Notes: generated by a model not told the origin, from the sequence alone. Shown: positions 1-6,285, counted from the first letter of the stretch. The stretch: DNA of 7,721 bases from Ilumatobacteraceae bacterium (GCA_023254985.1 JALRJT010000116.1:1-7721), one strand, 5' to 3'. A program made the numbers and translations.

Positions 1-1070
1 AATCCGAGATTCGCGTGTCGCATGGTCTGATCGTGGATCCATCGATACATGTCGCGTTGAAGTGACAGGAATCCGTGTACGTCGTCGGTTCCCCAACGAG
101 GCCAGTTGTGCGAAGTGAACATCACCTCGGTTCGAGAACCGAACAGCTCGATCGCCTCGTTGATGTACTTCGACCACGAGAGAGAGTCGCGCACCAGAGC
201 TCCGCGGATGGGCACGAGGTTGTGCATCGTGTGCGAACAGTTCTCGGCCATGCACAGCGCGCCAAAGTCAGGGAAGAAGAAGTTCATTTCCGCTGGGGCT
301 TCCGTCTCGGGAGTGAGCTGGAACACGATGCGCACGCCATCGACGACGAGTTCCTCGCCAGTGCGATGGATCTCGATGGTTGGAGCGATCAGTCCCGGTG
401 CACCGATCGGAATCGAATTCCCGAGCCCACAGTCCACATGCCCAGTTGGATCGGCTTCGAGGAATGGGCCGAATTGGTAAGTCGCACGTCGGGCCATTGC
501 AGGTCCAGCGATGATGTTTTCTCCGATCGTCTCAGCAAGGAATCCCTCGGGGGCAATCACCGAACACTTCCCGTCGCGCACCTCTTCGTCACTCGTCACT
601 CCAAACACTCCCCCGAAGTGATCCGCATGGGAGTGCGTATAGATCACCGACACGACCGAACGATGTCCAAGGTGCTCCGTGATCAATTCAAACGCCGCAC
701 GCGCAGTCGCCGTCGTCGTCAGCGGATCGACCACGATCCAGCCCGATGCACCACGAATGAAGGTGATGTTGGAGATGTCGTAGCCACGCACCTGCCAGAC
801 ACCGTCACACACTTCGAACAACCCGTGATGGGCGTTCAACGTCGCATGGCGCCACAAATGCGGATTGACGGTGTCCGGTGTGTCGCGACCGTCACGCAAG
901 AATTCGTACCTCGAAGTGTCGTGGGCGACGCGACCGTCACCATCGACAATCGGTGAATCGAGTGACGCAATGAACCCACGGCGTACGCGCTCGAGGTCAG
1001 CCGGGTCGAACACTCGATCACCAAGTGCGTTTGCCGTCCTGGTGTGCGAACTCGCTGCTTTACCGACCAT
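1..1070 (-). CDS. SdsA1-type zinc alkylsulfatase (metallo-beta-lactamase fold), N-terminal 356 aa, C-terminus outside window
   Basis: Predicted to hydrolyse primary alkyl sulfates (SDS-like surfactants or natural sulfate esters) to alcohol and sulfate using two zinc ions. The reverse-strand reading frame is open from ATG 1070-1068 to the window edge. It shows the metal motif THSHADHFGG (His146, His148, Asp150, His151), then TPETEAPAEM (Glu257), CMAEN (Glu276) with HTMHN just after, and SHNWPRWG (His321). From memory, the SdsA1 ligands are H169, H171, D173, H174, E280, E299 and H344; all recur here at a constant offset of 23 residues. The usual family ending QRDMYRWIHDQT is reached near residue 349. 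The dimerisation and SCP-like C-terminal domains of a roughly 640-residue protein would lie outside the window. The N-terminus (MVGKAASSHTRT) has no signal peptide, unlike secreted SdsA1, so a cytoplasmic enzyme is inferred. The start lies one base after the stop of the upstream hydrolase, so co-translation is likely. Confidence 0.93.
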   Translation of the reverse strand, partial: MVGKAASSHTRTANALGDRVFDPADLERVRRGFIASLDSPIVDGDGRVAHDTSRYEFLRDGRDTPDTVNPHLWRHATLNAHHGLFEVCDGVWQVRGYDISNITFIRGASGWIVVDPLTTTATARAAFELITEHLGHRSVVSVIYTHSHADHFGGVFGVTSDEEVRDGKCSVIAPEGFLAETIGENIIAGPAMARRATYQFGPFLEADPTGHVDCGLGNSIPIGAPGLIAPTIEIHRTGEELVVDGVRIVFQLTPETEAPAEMNFFFPDFGALCMAENCSHTMHNLVPIRGALVRDSLSWSKYINEAIELFGSRTEVMFTSHNWPRWGTDDVHGFLSLQRDMYRWIHDQTMRHANLG

Positions 1071-1071
1071 G

Positions 1072-1983
1072 TCAGTTCGCCTTCAGATTCTTGGCGAGGT
1101 GTGCACCGGCGAGTGCAATTGCGGCTGCACCGTCGTCCAGCAATTCCGACATCGAAAAGAACGCATGGATTTGACCCTGGAATCGCGTCAACGACGTCGG
1201 CACACCGAGTTCGGCAAGGCGCGCGGCGTACTGCTCGCCTTCGTCTCGAAGGGGGTCATACTCTGCCGTGATCACGGCCGCGGGTGGAGTCGCTGCCAAT
1301 TCAGCATCACTGGCCCGAAGTGGGGACAACCGAGCATCGCCAATCACCGATTGATCACCGTCGGTGTAGTGCTGGAAGAACCAGCGCATCGAGTCCGCGG
1401 TGAGGAAATACCCGTTGGCGTTGTCGACATAACTCTGTGTGTCCGACTGTGCATCAGTCACCGGATAGATCAATAGCTGAAACTTGAGTGTGACACCGCC
1501 AAACAACGCGACGACGGCCGCCAAGTTGCCACCGGCTGAATCCCCCGCGACCGCCAAACGATCTGGATCAACTCCGAGCTGCGATGCATGCGCATGAGCC
1601 CAGCGAGTGGCATTCACTGCGTCTTCAACCGCGGCAGGAAAGCGATGCTCTGGAGCAAGTCGATAGTCCACGGCGAGCACGGCATGCCCCGACGTAGTGG
1701 CCAACTTACGGCAGACGTCATCGTGGGAGTCGAGGTCACCGATCACGAACCCTCCCCCATGGAAGTACACGCACAACCCGGTGCGCTCGAGCGTTGGGCG
1801 ATAGAGGCGAGCCGGAACACCTCCGGCGTCCACGTCACGAACTTCTGGTAACTCGACCGTGGAGATGGTGCGCATCGCCGCGTACCCGGCGCGGGCCTGG
1901 TCAACGCTTTGTTCGGACAACGGTGGGTTTCCGAGCGACGACAAGAAGGCAAGCAATTGCGCGGTCTGCTGGTGAAGAGCCAT
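1072..1983 (-). CDS. HSL-type (family IV) alpha/beta hydrolase, esterase/lipase
   Basis: A 303-residue serine esterase of the hormone-sensitive-lipase family, expected to hydrolyse short- to medium-chain carboxylic esters in the cytoplasm. Visible motifs are the oxyanion hole FHGGGF (His75-Gly78), the downstream DYRLAPEHRFPA block, the nucleophile elbow GDSAGG (Ser149), the acid in EYDPLRDEG (Asp243) and the catalytic His273 in GQIHAFF. Length and order fit the family. I chose ATG 1983-1981 because the N-terminus MALHQQTAQLLAFLSSLG looks like typical family members. The frame stays open upstream to 2124, but that extension has no family similarity and would overlap the divergent sulfotransferase start. 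The only upstream ribosome-binding-like sequence is a G-run touching the ATG, so translation initiation may be weak. It precedes the alkylsulfatase by one base, which suggests one operon. The natural substrate is unknown. Confidence 0.93.
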   Translation of the reverse strand: MALHQQTAQLLAFLSSLGNPPLSEQSVDQARAGYAAMRTISTVELPEVRDVDAGGVPARLYRPTLERTGLCVYFHGGGFVIGDLDSHDDVCRKLATTSGHAVLAVDYRLAPEHRFPAAVEDAVNATRWAHAHASQLGVDPDRLAVAGDSAGGNLAAVVALFGGVTLKFQLLIYPVTDAQSDTQSYVDNANGYFLTADSMRWFFQHYTDGDQSVIGDARLSPLRASDAELAATPPAAVITAEYDPLRDEGEQYAARLAELGVPTSLTRFQGQIHAFFSMSELLDDGAAAIALAGAHLAKNLKAN

Positions 1984-2106
1984 GCCCCCATCATCGCAGA
2001 GGCACCCAGTTGGGGATCCACTGGAAACACCTCCGCTTTGGCCCTTGCGGGCAGACCGTCCTCTTGGTAACCAGCAGATGACGGGTAGATGAACTAGATT
2101 CCCACC
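1984..2106. promoter_or_regulatory. Divergent intergenic region between hydrolase and sulfotransferase
   Basis: These 123 bases separate two divergent genes and must hold promoters for both. On the plus side the sequence TAGATT (2095-2100) stands 6 bases before the GTG start. A second hexamer, TAGATG (2086-2091), has a TTGGTA 16 bases upstream (2064-2069). On the minus side I could not assign a convincing promoter for the hydrolase-alkylsulfatase pair. No clear operator palindrome was seen. Confidence 0.45.
2095..2100 (+). promoter_or_regulatory. Candidate -10 element for a leaderless sulfotransferase mRNA
   Basis: TAGATT fits the actinobacterial -10 pattern TANNNT and is followed by only six bases before the GTG start. 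No Shine-Dalgarno-like sequence lies upstream of that start. This is the geometry expected when transcription begins at the start codon itself. There is no good -35 hexamer at 16-18 bases, so the call rests on -10 position alone. Confidence 0.4.
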
Positions 2107-2958
2107 GTGATTTATGACCCTCATTTGGGACTCATCTTCATCAAGACCTTGAAGGTTTCGGGGTCTTCGTTCGAAGCGGCAATCGCACCGCTCCTCAGCG
2201 AACTGGCCGTCGTCACGATCAATGAATCCTGGACTTCCGATGGGAAGTCAGTCGACTCAATTGCCCTTCGCCGAACGTCGTGGCTCCCACTCCGACGCCT
2301 CATTCCCCAGATCCTCCGCCATCGCACGGAAGCCCGCCACATCCCGAGCGACATACTTCGCAGTCGTGGACCCCGTCATGAAGCGTTCTCGATCGAAAAA
2401 GACCACATGTCCGCCGACGACATCCGTTCGCAGATTGGACATGCAGAGTGGAACCGATGCACCAAGGTCGAGATTGCCCGCAATCCGTACGAACGAATCG
2501 TGTCGTACTACTTCATGAAACGTAGACAGTCATCGAATCCTTCGACGTTTCTGCCATTTGGGGAGTGGCTCGCCTTAAATCCCGAAGCCATCGTGAAGAA
2601 CGAACGGCTCGTGTCGGTAACACAACCAGACGGCACAACACGGCCAGACATTGACATGGTGCTCTACTACGAAGACATGGATCAAAGCCTTCAGACTTTT
2701 GCTACACGGTTTGGGCTCGATGCGGAACTATTAATCAGTCGGTATCGATCAACAACAATTCACTCAGAATACCGACCACGTGATAACTCAGGACGGGCGG
2801 AAAGCATCATTGATGCTCGTTCGAAACAACTTATCGACTTGCTCATCGCACGACGTTTTGATCGTCTTGGGTACAGACACGAGGTCGAAAACGTCATTCC
2901 GATAAGTCGAACGAAGCCCAATACTGAAAATACGCAGTCGAGCCGCATCGCAAATTAA
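2107..2958 (+). CDS. PAPS-dependent sulfotransferase family protein
   Basis: A 283-residue protein with the two PAPS-binding signatures of cytosolic/Golgi-type sulfotransferases. The 5'-phosphosulfate loop is seen as FIKTLKVSGSSFE (residues 11-23, matching KTxKxxGSSxE), and the 3'-phosphate motif as ARNPYERIVSYY (124-135), followed later by a YEDMD segment (188-192). It should transfer sulfate from PAPS to a hydroxyl or amino group of a glycan, lipid or small molecule; the acceptor cannot be read from sequence. GTG 2107 is the only start that keeps the full first motif; it has no ribosome binding site and probably initiates a leaderless mRNA. Base composition is unlike the neighbours: 2701-2760 is 45% GC, whereas 5941-6000 in the SDR gene is 68%. 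Acquisition by transfer is inferred. Its TAA overlaps the stop of the convergent DUF1003 gene. Confidence 0.85.
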   Translation: MIYDPHLGLIFIKTLKVSGSSFEAAIAPLLSELAVVTINESWTSDGKSVDSIALRRTSWLPLRRLIPQILRHRTEARHIPSDILRSRGPRHEAFSIEKDHMSADDIRSQIGHAEWNRCTKVEIARNPYERIVSYYFMKRRQSSNPSTFLPFGEWLALNPEAIVKNERLVSVTQPDGTTRPDIDMVLYYEDMDQSLQTFATRFGLDAELLISRYRSTTIHSEYRPRDNSGRAESIIDARSKQLIDLLIARRFDRLGYRHEVENVIPISRTKPNTENTQSSRIAN

Positions 2959-3368
2959 GAATTTCGATTCACTCCTTGAGCTCCCACGTGGCCGTGGATT
3001 TCGCGCGTCAGTCGCTCGACCTTGATGGTGAGCTCGTGGATCACCCTCGTGAGTTCGAGGTTCTCCTTGTCAATTTCAAAGGTGTGCACCGCAAGTTCAG
3101 CCGAGATCTGATCCGCGCGTTTCGCAGCAATCAACAGGATCGCGCCCTGCATTGCCGCGATGCACGACAAGACGAGGTTGAGCAGGATGAAGGGGTACGG
3201 GTCGAAACCGGTATCCCGATTGAACGCCATCCATGCAGCGAGGAAAACGAGCGCCACGAAAACGAACAGCCATGAACCCATTCCATTGCGCATGCGATCC
3301 GCTGCTCGTTCGCCTCGCGTGAGGCGCTCACCACTGCGCACGTGTGGATGCGACTTCCACCGCGACAT
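2955..3368 (-). CDS. DUF1003 family two-helix membrane protein
   Basis: A 137-residue inner-membrane protein of unknown function. It carries the DUF1003 hallmarks: GERLTRGERAADRMRNGMGSW before helix one (about 31-50), the strongly conserved FDPYPFILLNLVLS (55-68) opening helix two (to about 82), and a charged C-terminal region 97-125 that looks like a short coiled coil. The usual QAPxIMMSQNRQ ending of helix two is altered here to MQGAILLIAAKRADQ. ATG 3368-3366 is chosen over an in-frame start 75 bases further upstream because it has a strong AAGGAGG four bases before it and because the extra 25 residues show no family similarity. It is the last gene of the lipoprotein-cupin operon, 49 bases after the cupin stop. 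No ligand or transport role can be deduced. Confidence 0.88.
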   Translation of the reverse strand: MSRWKSHPHVRSGERLTRGERAADRMRNGMGSWLFVFVALVFLAAWMAFNRDTGFDPYPFILLNLVLSCIAAMQGAILLIAAKRADQISAELAVHTFEIDKENLELTRVIHELTIKVERLTREIHGHVGAQGVNRNS

Positions 3369-3372
3369 TTGT

Positions 3373-3379
3373 CCTCCTT
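3373..3379 (-). promoter_or_regulatory. Ribosome binding site that fixes the DUF1003 start
   Basis: AAGGAGG on the minus strand ends four bases before ATG 3368-3366. It is one of three near-consensus Shine-Dalgarno sequences in the window and argues for the shorter 137-residue protein. Confidence 0.75.
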
Positions 3380-3417
3380 CGCTCTGGGTCACTATGAACG
3401 GTAGCGAAGCATCAGAA

Positions 3418-3942
3418 CTATGACACCACGACGACTGCACCACGAATGATCTCTACAGACATTTCATGATGACCAACGAGTGCATCAAGGTTTTCCAATT
3501 CGTGTGTTGTCCCACCAATTTGCACCGTTGCACCTCCAGCAAGGGCGACGGCGCACATCGCAACGACCTGCGAGCCTTCGAGCACCACGTGATATCCACG
3601 ATGCGGTGCTCCGTCGCGCACCATCAAGTTGATCGCCTTCATCGGCCCGTCGATCAACTGCGCAACGACCTGCGCATCACCCCTGAAGTGCGTCACTGAA
3701 CGCGAACCACATCGATGCTCGATGCCGTCGATGGTGAGGACGACTCCGTTCCCCTCACCGACACAAAAGAACCGATCGACACCAGGAAAGCTAGAAAACG
3801 GCACGTCCGTCGTAATGTCCGCTGACGACAGTCGCCAGCCCCAACCATCCGGCAATGGACCATCGGCTGCGATCTCGTATTGCACACCGAGACCATTGCG
3901 CCACGGCACACCCGGGCGGTCCAGTGCGCGCTGGACGATCAT
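3418..3942 (-). CDS. Ves/HutD-family cupin protein
   Basis: A 174-residue small cytoplasmic protein of the HutD/Ves bicupin family. Signature blocks are PWRNG (13-17), WGWRLSSADI (34-43), PFSSFPGVDRFF (48-59), HFRGD (85-89) and INLMVRDG (104-111). HutD is associated with histidine-utilisation operons in proteobacteria, while Ves is cold-induced in E. coli; neither has an established enzymatic activity. No hut gene lies in this window, so the histidine link is not supported here. The ATG at 3942-3940 overlaps the TGA of the upstream lipoprotein gene as ATGA, so translational coupling is likely. An AGGA sits about 16 bases upstream, too far to be a good ribosome binding site. Conserved PWRNG lies near the N-terminus as in relatives, which supports this start. 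Confidence 0.88.
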   Translation of the reverse strand: MIVQRALDRPGVPWRNGLGVQYEIAADGPLPDGWGWRLSSADITTDVPFSSFPGVDRFFCVGEGNGVVLTIDGIEHRCGSRSVTHFRGDAQVVAQLIDGPMKAINLMVRDGAPHRGYHVVLEGSQVVAMCAVALAGGATVQIGGTTHELENLDALVGHHEMSVEIIRGAVVVVS

Positions 3943-4502
3943 GGACAGTAACGATTTCCTTTATCACGAAACATCTGGGCGTCGGCAAGCTGCTTGTCGG
4001 TGATCCCGACCGCAGTCGTCGCGTCAATTCCACAAATGACGGCATTCGTCATGATCGCGTTCGTGAAATTGGCACCTGTAATTAATGCACCGGTCAGGTT
4101 TGCTCCCGTGAGGTTTGCACCGGTCAAGTCGGCATTCGTGAGATTGGTACGAATGAGCACCGTCTGCTTCAAATTCGCTCGCACGAGCGACGCACCCGAA
4201 AGATCCGCCACACTGAAGTCGGTGAATTCCAGTTTGAGGAGCGAGAAATCCACGCCGACGAGGTTGGCGAACTGACACTTGAGCAGGGTCACACACTGAA
4301 GATCGACTTCGGGAATAGTCGTTGTCGTCGTCGTTGTCTCGATTGTCGTCGGCACCGACGTATCTTCCACCTCGACGACGGTCGTGGCGACGACGGTCGT
4401 CACATCCGTATCCGGCGAGCCCGACGGCGTCGAGTCCATCGAGCACGCCGCAAGGATCATCCCGAGCAGGACGAAATAAGTAGCACCACGACGGGGAGTC
4501 AT
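3939..4502 (-). CDS. Lipoprotein with Thr-rich linker and pentapeptide-repeat beta-helix
   Basis: A 187-residue secreted lipoprotein. The N-terminus MTPRRGATYFVLLGMILAAC is a type II signal peptide with lipobox LAAC, the lipidated residue being Cys20. Residues 24-65 form a Ser/Thr/Val-rich low-complexity linker, including eight consecutive Thr. Residues 78-157 can be read as 16 uninterrupted pentapeptides with Leu, Phe, Ile or Met at the centre, best kept in RANLK QTVLI RTNLT NADLT GANLT GANLT. This predicts four turns of a right-handed quadrilateral beta-helix displayed outside the membrane. Cys70, Cys76, Cys157 and Cys185 lie just outside or at the ends of the helix and could form disulfides. 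ATG 4502-4500 is preferred over an in-frame TTG two codons upstream. First gene of a three-gene operon with the cupin and DUF1003. Function is unknown; similarity to gyrase-inhibiting pentapeptide proteins is only structural. Confidence 0.88.
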   Translation of the reverse strand: MTPRRGATYFVLLGMILAACSMDSTPSGSPDTDVTTVVATTVVEVEDTSVPTTIETTTTTTTIPEVDLQCVTLLKCQFANLVGVDFSLLKLEFTDFSVADLSGASLVRANLKQTVLIRTNLTNADLTGANLTGANLTGALITGANFTNAIMTNAVICGIDATTAVGITDKQLADAQMFRDKGNRYCP

Positions 4503-4526
4503 GAACAAAGCCTAGGCTGGCACGCG
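4503..4526. promoter_or_regulatory. Very short divergent promoter region with palindromic -10 candidate
   Basis: Only 24 bases separate two divergent ATG codons. Inside lies the perfect 10-base palindrome AGCCTAGGCT (4509-4518). Read on either strand it contains TAGGCT, which fits the actinobacterial TANNNT -10 pattern. The spacing to the start codon is 8 bases on the plus side and 6 bases on the minus side. This geometry fits two leaderless mRNAs made from one symmetric element. Neither gene has a good Shine-Dalgarno sequence. I found no convincing -35 on either side, so a bound repressor site is an alternative reading. Confidence 0.45.
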
Positions 4527-5402
4527 ATGTCGACGAGCCATACTTCGCCTCAGTGGGGAACTCCCGACATGGTCTCGCGTCTCACTCGCGTCCTCGTGCG
4601 CACACCAACGACGACGGGAAATTTCGTCGAAGACGGTCACTGGCGAATGCCGGATCTCGAAGCACTGCTGCGCGAACACGATGAGTTCGTTGCACTGCTC
4701 ACCTCGCTCGGGTGCGATGTCGAGGTCGCTGCACCGATTGACGGACTCGTCGACGCCGTGTACATGCACGACCCGATGATCATGACTCCACACGGGGCGA
4801 TCTTGCTCAACATGGCCAAGCCAATCCGTTCTCCTGAGCCTGCACAATTCCGCAAGGACCTCGAGCGACTCGGTGTGCCGATCCTCGGTCAACTCAGCGC
4901 ACCTGGTGTCGCCGACGGTGGCGACAAGGTGTGGCTTGATGCCACGACGCTTCTCATCGGCCACGGCTATCGCACGAACCAGGCTGGCATCGACCAGATC
5001 CGCGACCTGCTCGCACCACACGGCGTCGAGGTACTCTCCTTCGACCTGCCGCACTACGAGGGCCCTGGTGCGGTGCTGCATCTCATGTCGGTGCTCTCCC
5101 CGATCGCCCACGATCTCGCAGTCGTCTACGAGCCACTCGCTCCCGTCAGGTTGTTGCAGTTCCTCGAGTCACGAGGCATTCGCTGGATTCCTGTGAGCGA
5201 GCGGGAAATGCTGACACAGGGCGCGAACATCTTGACCATCAAACCGAATGTCGTCGTACTGGCAGCGGGCAATCCTGAAATCGAGGCGGCACTCCGCGAA
5301 GCGGGCGTCGAGGTCCATGTGTTCAATGGTGCGAACGTCGCCGTCAAAGGCGACGGCGGCCCGACCTGTCTCACCGCACCACTTACTCGCGTCACCGCCT
5401 AG
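4527..5402 (+). CDS. Amidinotransferase/DDAH-fold hydrolase (guanidino-modifying enzyme family)
   Basis: A 291-residue cytoplasmic enzyme of the guanidino-group-modifying superfamily, which includes dimethylarginine dimethylaminohydrolase, arginine deiminase and amidinotransferases. Seen in order: RLTRVLVRTP (18-27), YMHDPMIMTPHGAILLNMAK (79-98) with Asp82, ADGGDKVWLD (129-138), GHGYRTN (145-151), the catalytic-type His185 in GAVLHLMS and the catalytic-type Cys281 in GGPTCLT. The usual EGGD acid position is Asp130 here (DGGD), a conservative change. The likely reaction is Cys-dependent attack on the guanidinium carbon with release of an amine or ammonia; the substrate could be a methylated arginine, arginine itself or another guanidino compound. 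Its TAG overlaps the ribosome binding site of the following SDR gene, so the two form an operon. Start ATG 4527 is possibly leaderless. Confidence 0.85.
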   Translation: MSTSHTSPQWGTPDMVSRLTRVLVRTPTTTGNFVEDGHWRMPDLEALLREHDEFVALLTSLGCDVEVAAPIDGLVDAVYMHDPMIMTPHGAILLNMAKPIRSPEPAQFRKDLERLGVPILGQLSAPGVADGGDKVWLDATTLLIGHGYRTNQAGIDQIRDLLAPHGVEVLSFDLPHYEGPGAVLHLMSVLSPIAHDLAVVYEPLAPVRLLQFLESRGIRWIPVSEREMLTQGANILTIKPNVVVLAAGNPEIEAALREAGVEVHVFNGANVAVKGDGGPTCLTAPLTRVTA

Positions 5403-5406
5403 GAGG
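5401..5406 (+). promoter_or_regulatory. Shine-Dalgarno of the SDR gene overlapping the upstream stop codon
   Basis: AGGAGG shares two bases with the TAG stop of the amidinohydrolase and lies five bases before ATG 5412. This near-perfect ribosome binding site couples the two genes and confirms the SDR start. Confidence 0.85.
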
Positions 5407-5411
5407 AAACC

Positions 5412-6149
5412 ATGGCAGAGTTCACCGATCGAGTCGCGATCGTCACCGGATCATCGAGTGGCATCGGCGAAACGATCGCCAAGACTCTCGGCGCCCTTGG
5501 CGCACACGTCGTCGTCAACTCGGCCACCTCGGTCGAGGCGGGCAAGCGCGTCGCATCAGAGATTGGGTCGAATGCGACCTACATCCAGGCCGACATCGCA
5601 GACAAACAGGCTGGTCAACGCCTCATCGACGAAACAGTCTCACGCTACGGACGCCTCGACATCCTAATCAACAACGCTGGTTGGACGACGCTCGTCGACC
5701 ATCGCAACTTGGATGCGCTCACCGACGACATCTTCGACAAAACCTTCGACGTCAACGTGACCGGCACGTGGATGCTGACCAAGTACGCCCTCGAGCACCT
5801 GAAGAAGAGTGACGCGGGCAACGTAGTGACCATCACCTCGATCGCCGGCGTGCGCCCGGTCGGGAGCTCCATCGCCTATGCGATGTCGAAGGCCGCGCTC
5901 AATCACATGACCTTGCTCTTGGCAAAGTCACATTCACCGGTGCGCTTCAACGCGGTCGCCCCTGGGCTGGTGGAGACCCCGTGGACCAAGGACTGGCAGA
6001 ACCAGCACGACGGAGTGCGGGCGATCGCCCCGCTCCACCGTTCGGCGACGCCCCAGGATTGCGCCGAGGCAACCCTGGCACTGCTGCGCAACACCTATGC
6101 CACGGGCCAGATTCTGGTGGTCGACGGGGGCCTTACTCTTGCGATGTAG
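5412..6149 (+). CDS. Classical short-chain dehydrogenase/reductase (SDR)
   Basis: A 245-residue NAD(P)-dependent oxidoreductase. Features: the Rossmann glycine motif TGSSSGIG (12-19), adenine-pocket Asp61 in ADIAD, NNAG (87-90), the helix Asn115, the catalytic Ser143, Tyr156 and Lys160 (YAMSK), the PG motif at 184-185 followed by VETPW, and the C-terminal GQILVVDGG. Length equals that of FabG-like SDRs. Asn36-Ser37 after strand two, rather than an acidic residue, leans toward NADP(H), but this is uncertain. It is the second gene of a pair with the amidinohydrolase, which hints that it acts on a related metabolite, such as a carbonyl formed after deguanidination. Substrate is unknown, and fatty-acid or general ketone reduction cannot be excluded. 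No hairpin terminator follows the stop. Confidence 0.92.
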   Translation: MAEFTDRVAIVTGSSSGIGETIAKTLGALGAHVVVNSATSVEAGKRVASEIGSNATYIQADIADKQAGQRLIDETVSRYGRLDILINNAGWTTLVDHRNLDALTDDIFDKTFDVNVTGTWMLTKYALEHLKKSDAGNVVTITSIAGVRPVGSSIAYAMSKAALNHMTLLLAKSHSPVRFNAVAPGLVETPWTKDWQNQHDGVRAIAPLHRSATPQDCAEATLALLRNTYATGQILVVDGGLTLAM

Positions 6150-6285
6150 TGTCCGTCGTCATCAAATTGTCATAACTCTGTAACTGGTTCAGAGATACAA
6201 AGCCGTGACGGATGTATCAGGCTGGATGAGGGCCTACTACGAGACCTCCCGGCTTCGGGGCCCGAGTTGGAGGAACAACGACTCA
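6150..6285 (+). promoter_or_regulatory. Rhodopsin leader and promoter region
   Basis: These 136 bases between the SDR stop and the rhodopsin ATG probably hold the rhodopsin promoter and a 5' leader. A TTGTCA (6167-6172) matches five of six bases of a -35, but no good -10 follows at normal spacing. An inverted repeat CTCTG (6176-6180) and CAGAG (6190-6194) encloses nine bases and could be an operator. A small stem CCCG-GCTT-CGGG (6248-6259) sits nine bases before the ribosome binding site. Each element is weak taken alone. An in-frame GTG at 6205 would add 27 residues to the rhodopsin. Confidence 0.4.
6269..6274 (+). promoter_or_regulatory. Ribosome binding site that decides the rhodopsin start
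   Basis: GGAGGA lies 11 bases before ATG 6286. The alternative in-frame GTG at 6205 has no ribosome binding site. With ATG 6286 the protein is 251 residues, the normal size for this family, and begins just before helix A. Confidence 0.7.

Noticed and set aside
75..956. Open plus-strand frame of 293 codons opposite the alkylsulfatase
   Set aside because: The minus strand encodes a full set of alkylsulfatase metal ligands here. The plus frame is Arg/His-rich with no recognisable domain, a typical antisense shadow in GC-rich DNA.
865..1476. Plus-strand frame of 203 codons spanning the alkylsulfatase-esterase junction
   Set aside because: It lies opposite two well-supported genes, has no domain and no ribosome binding site.
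1984..2124. N-terminal extension of the esterase to 2124
   Set aside because: The extra 47 residues lack family similarity and would overlap the start of the divergent sulfotransferase.
3369..3443. N-terminal extension of the DUF1003 protein by 25 residues
   Set aside because: A strong AAGGAGG precedes the internal ATG, and the extension is unlike the family and runs into the cupin stop.
4080..4150. Short repeated DNA units resembling a small tandem or CRISPR-like array
   Set aside because: The repeats are 15-base multiples encoding A(N/D)LTG pentapeptides; there are no spacers.
4024..4446. Minus-strand frame with Asp/Arg-rich repeats overlapping the lipoprotein
   Set aside because: It is the shifted-frame image of the pentapeptide and Thr-repeat codons; the lipoprotein frame has a lipobox and regular repeats.
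4512..5111. Minus-strand frame of 199 codons opposite the amidinohydrolase
   Set aside because: The plus strand shows conserved catalytic motifs across the same stretch; the minus frame has none.
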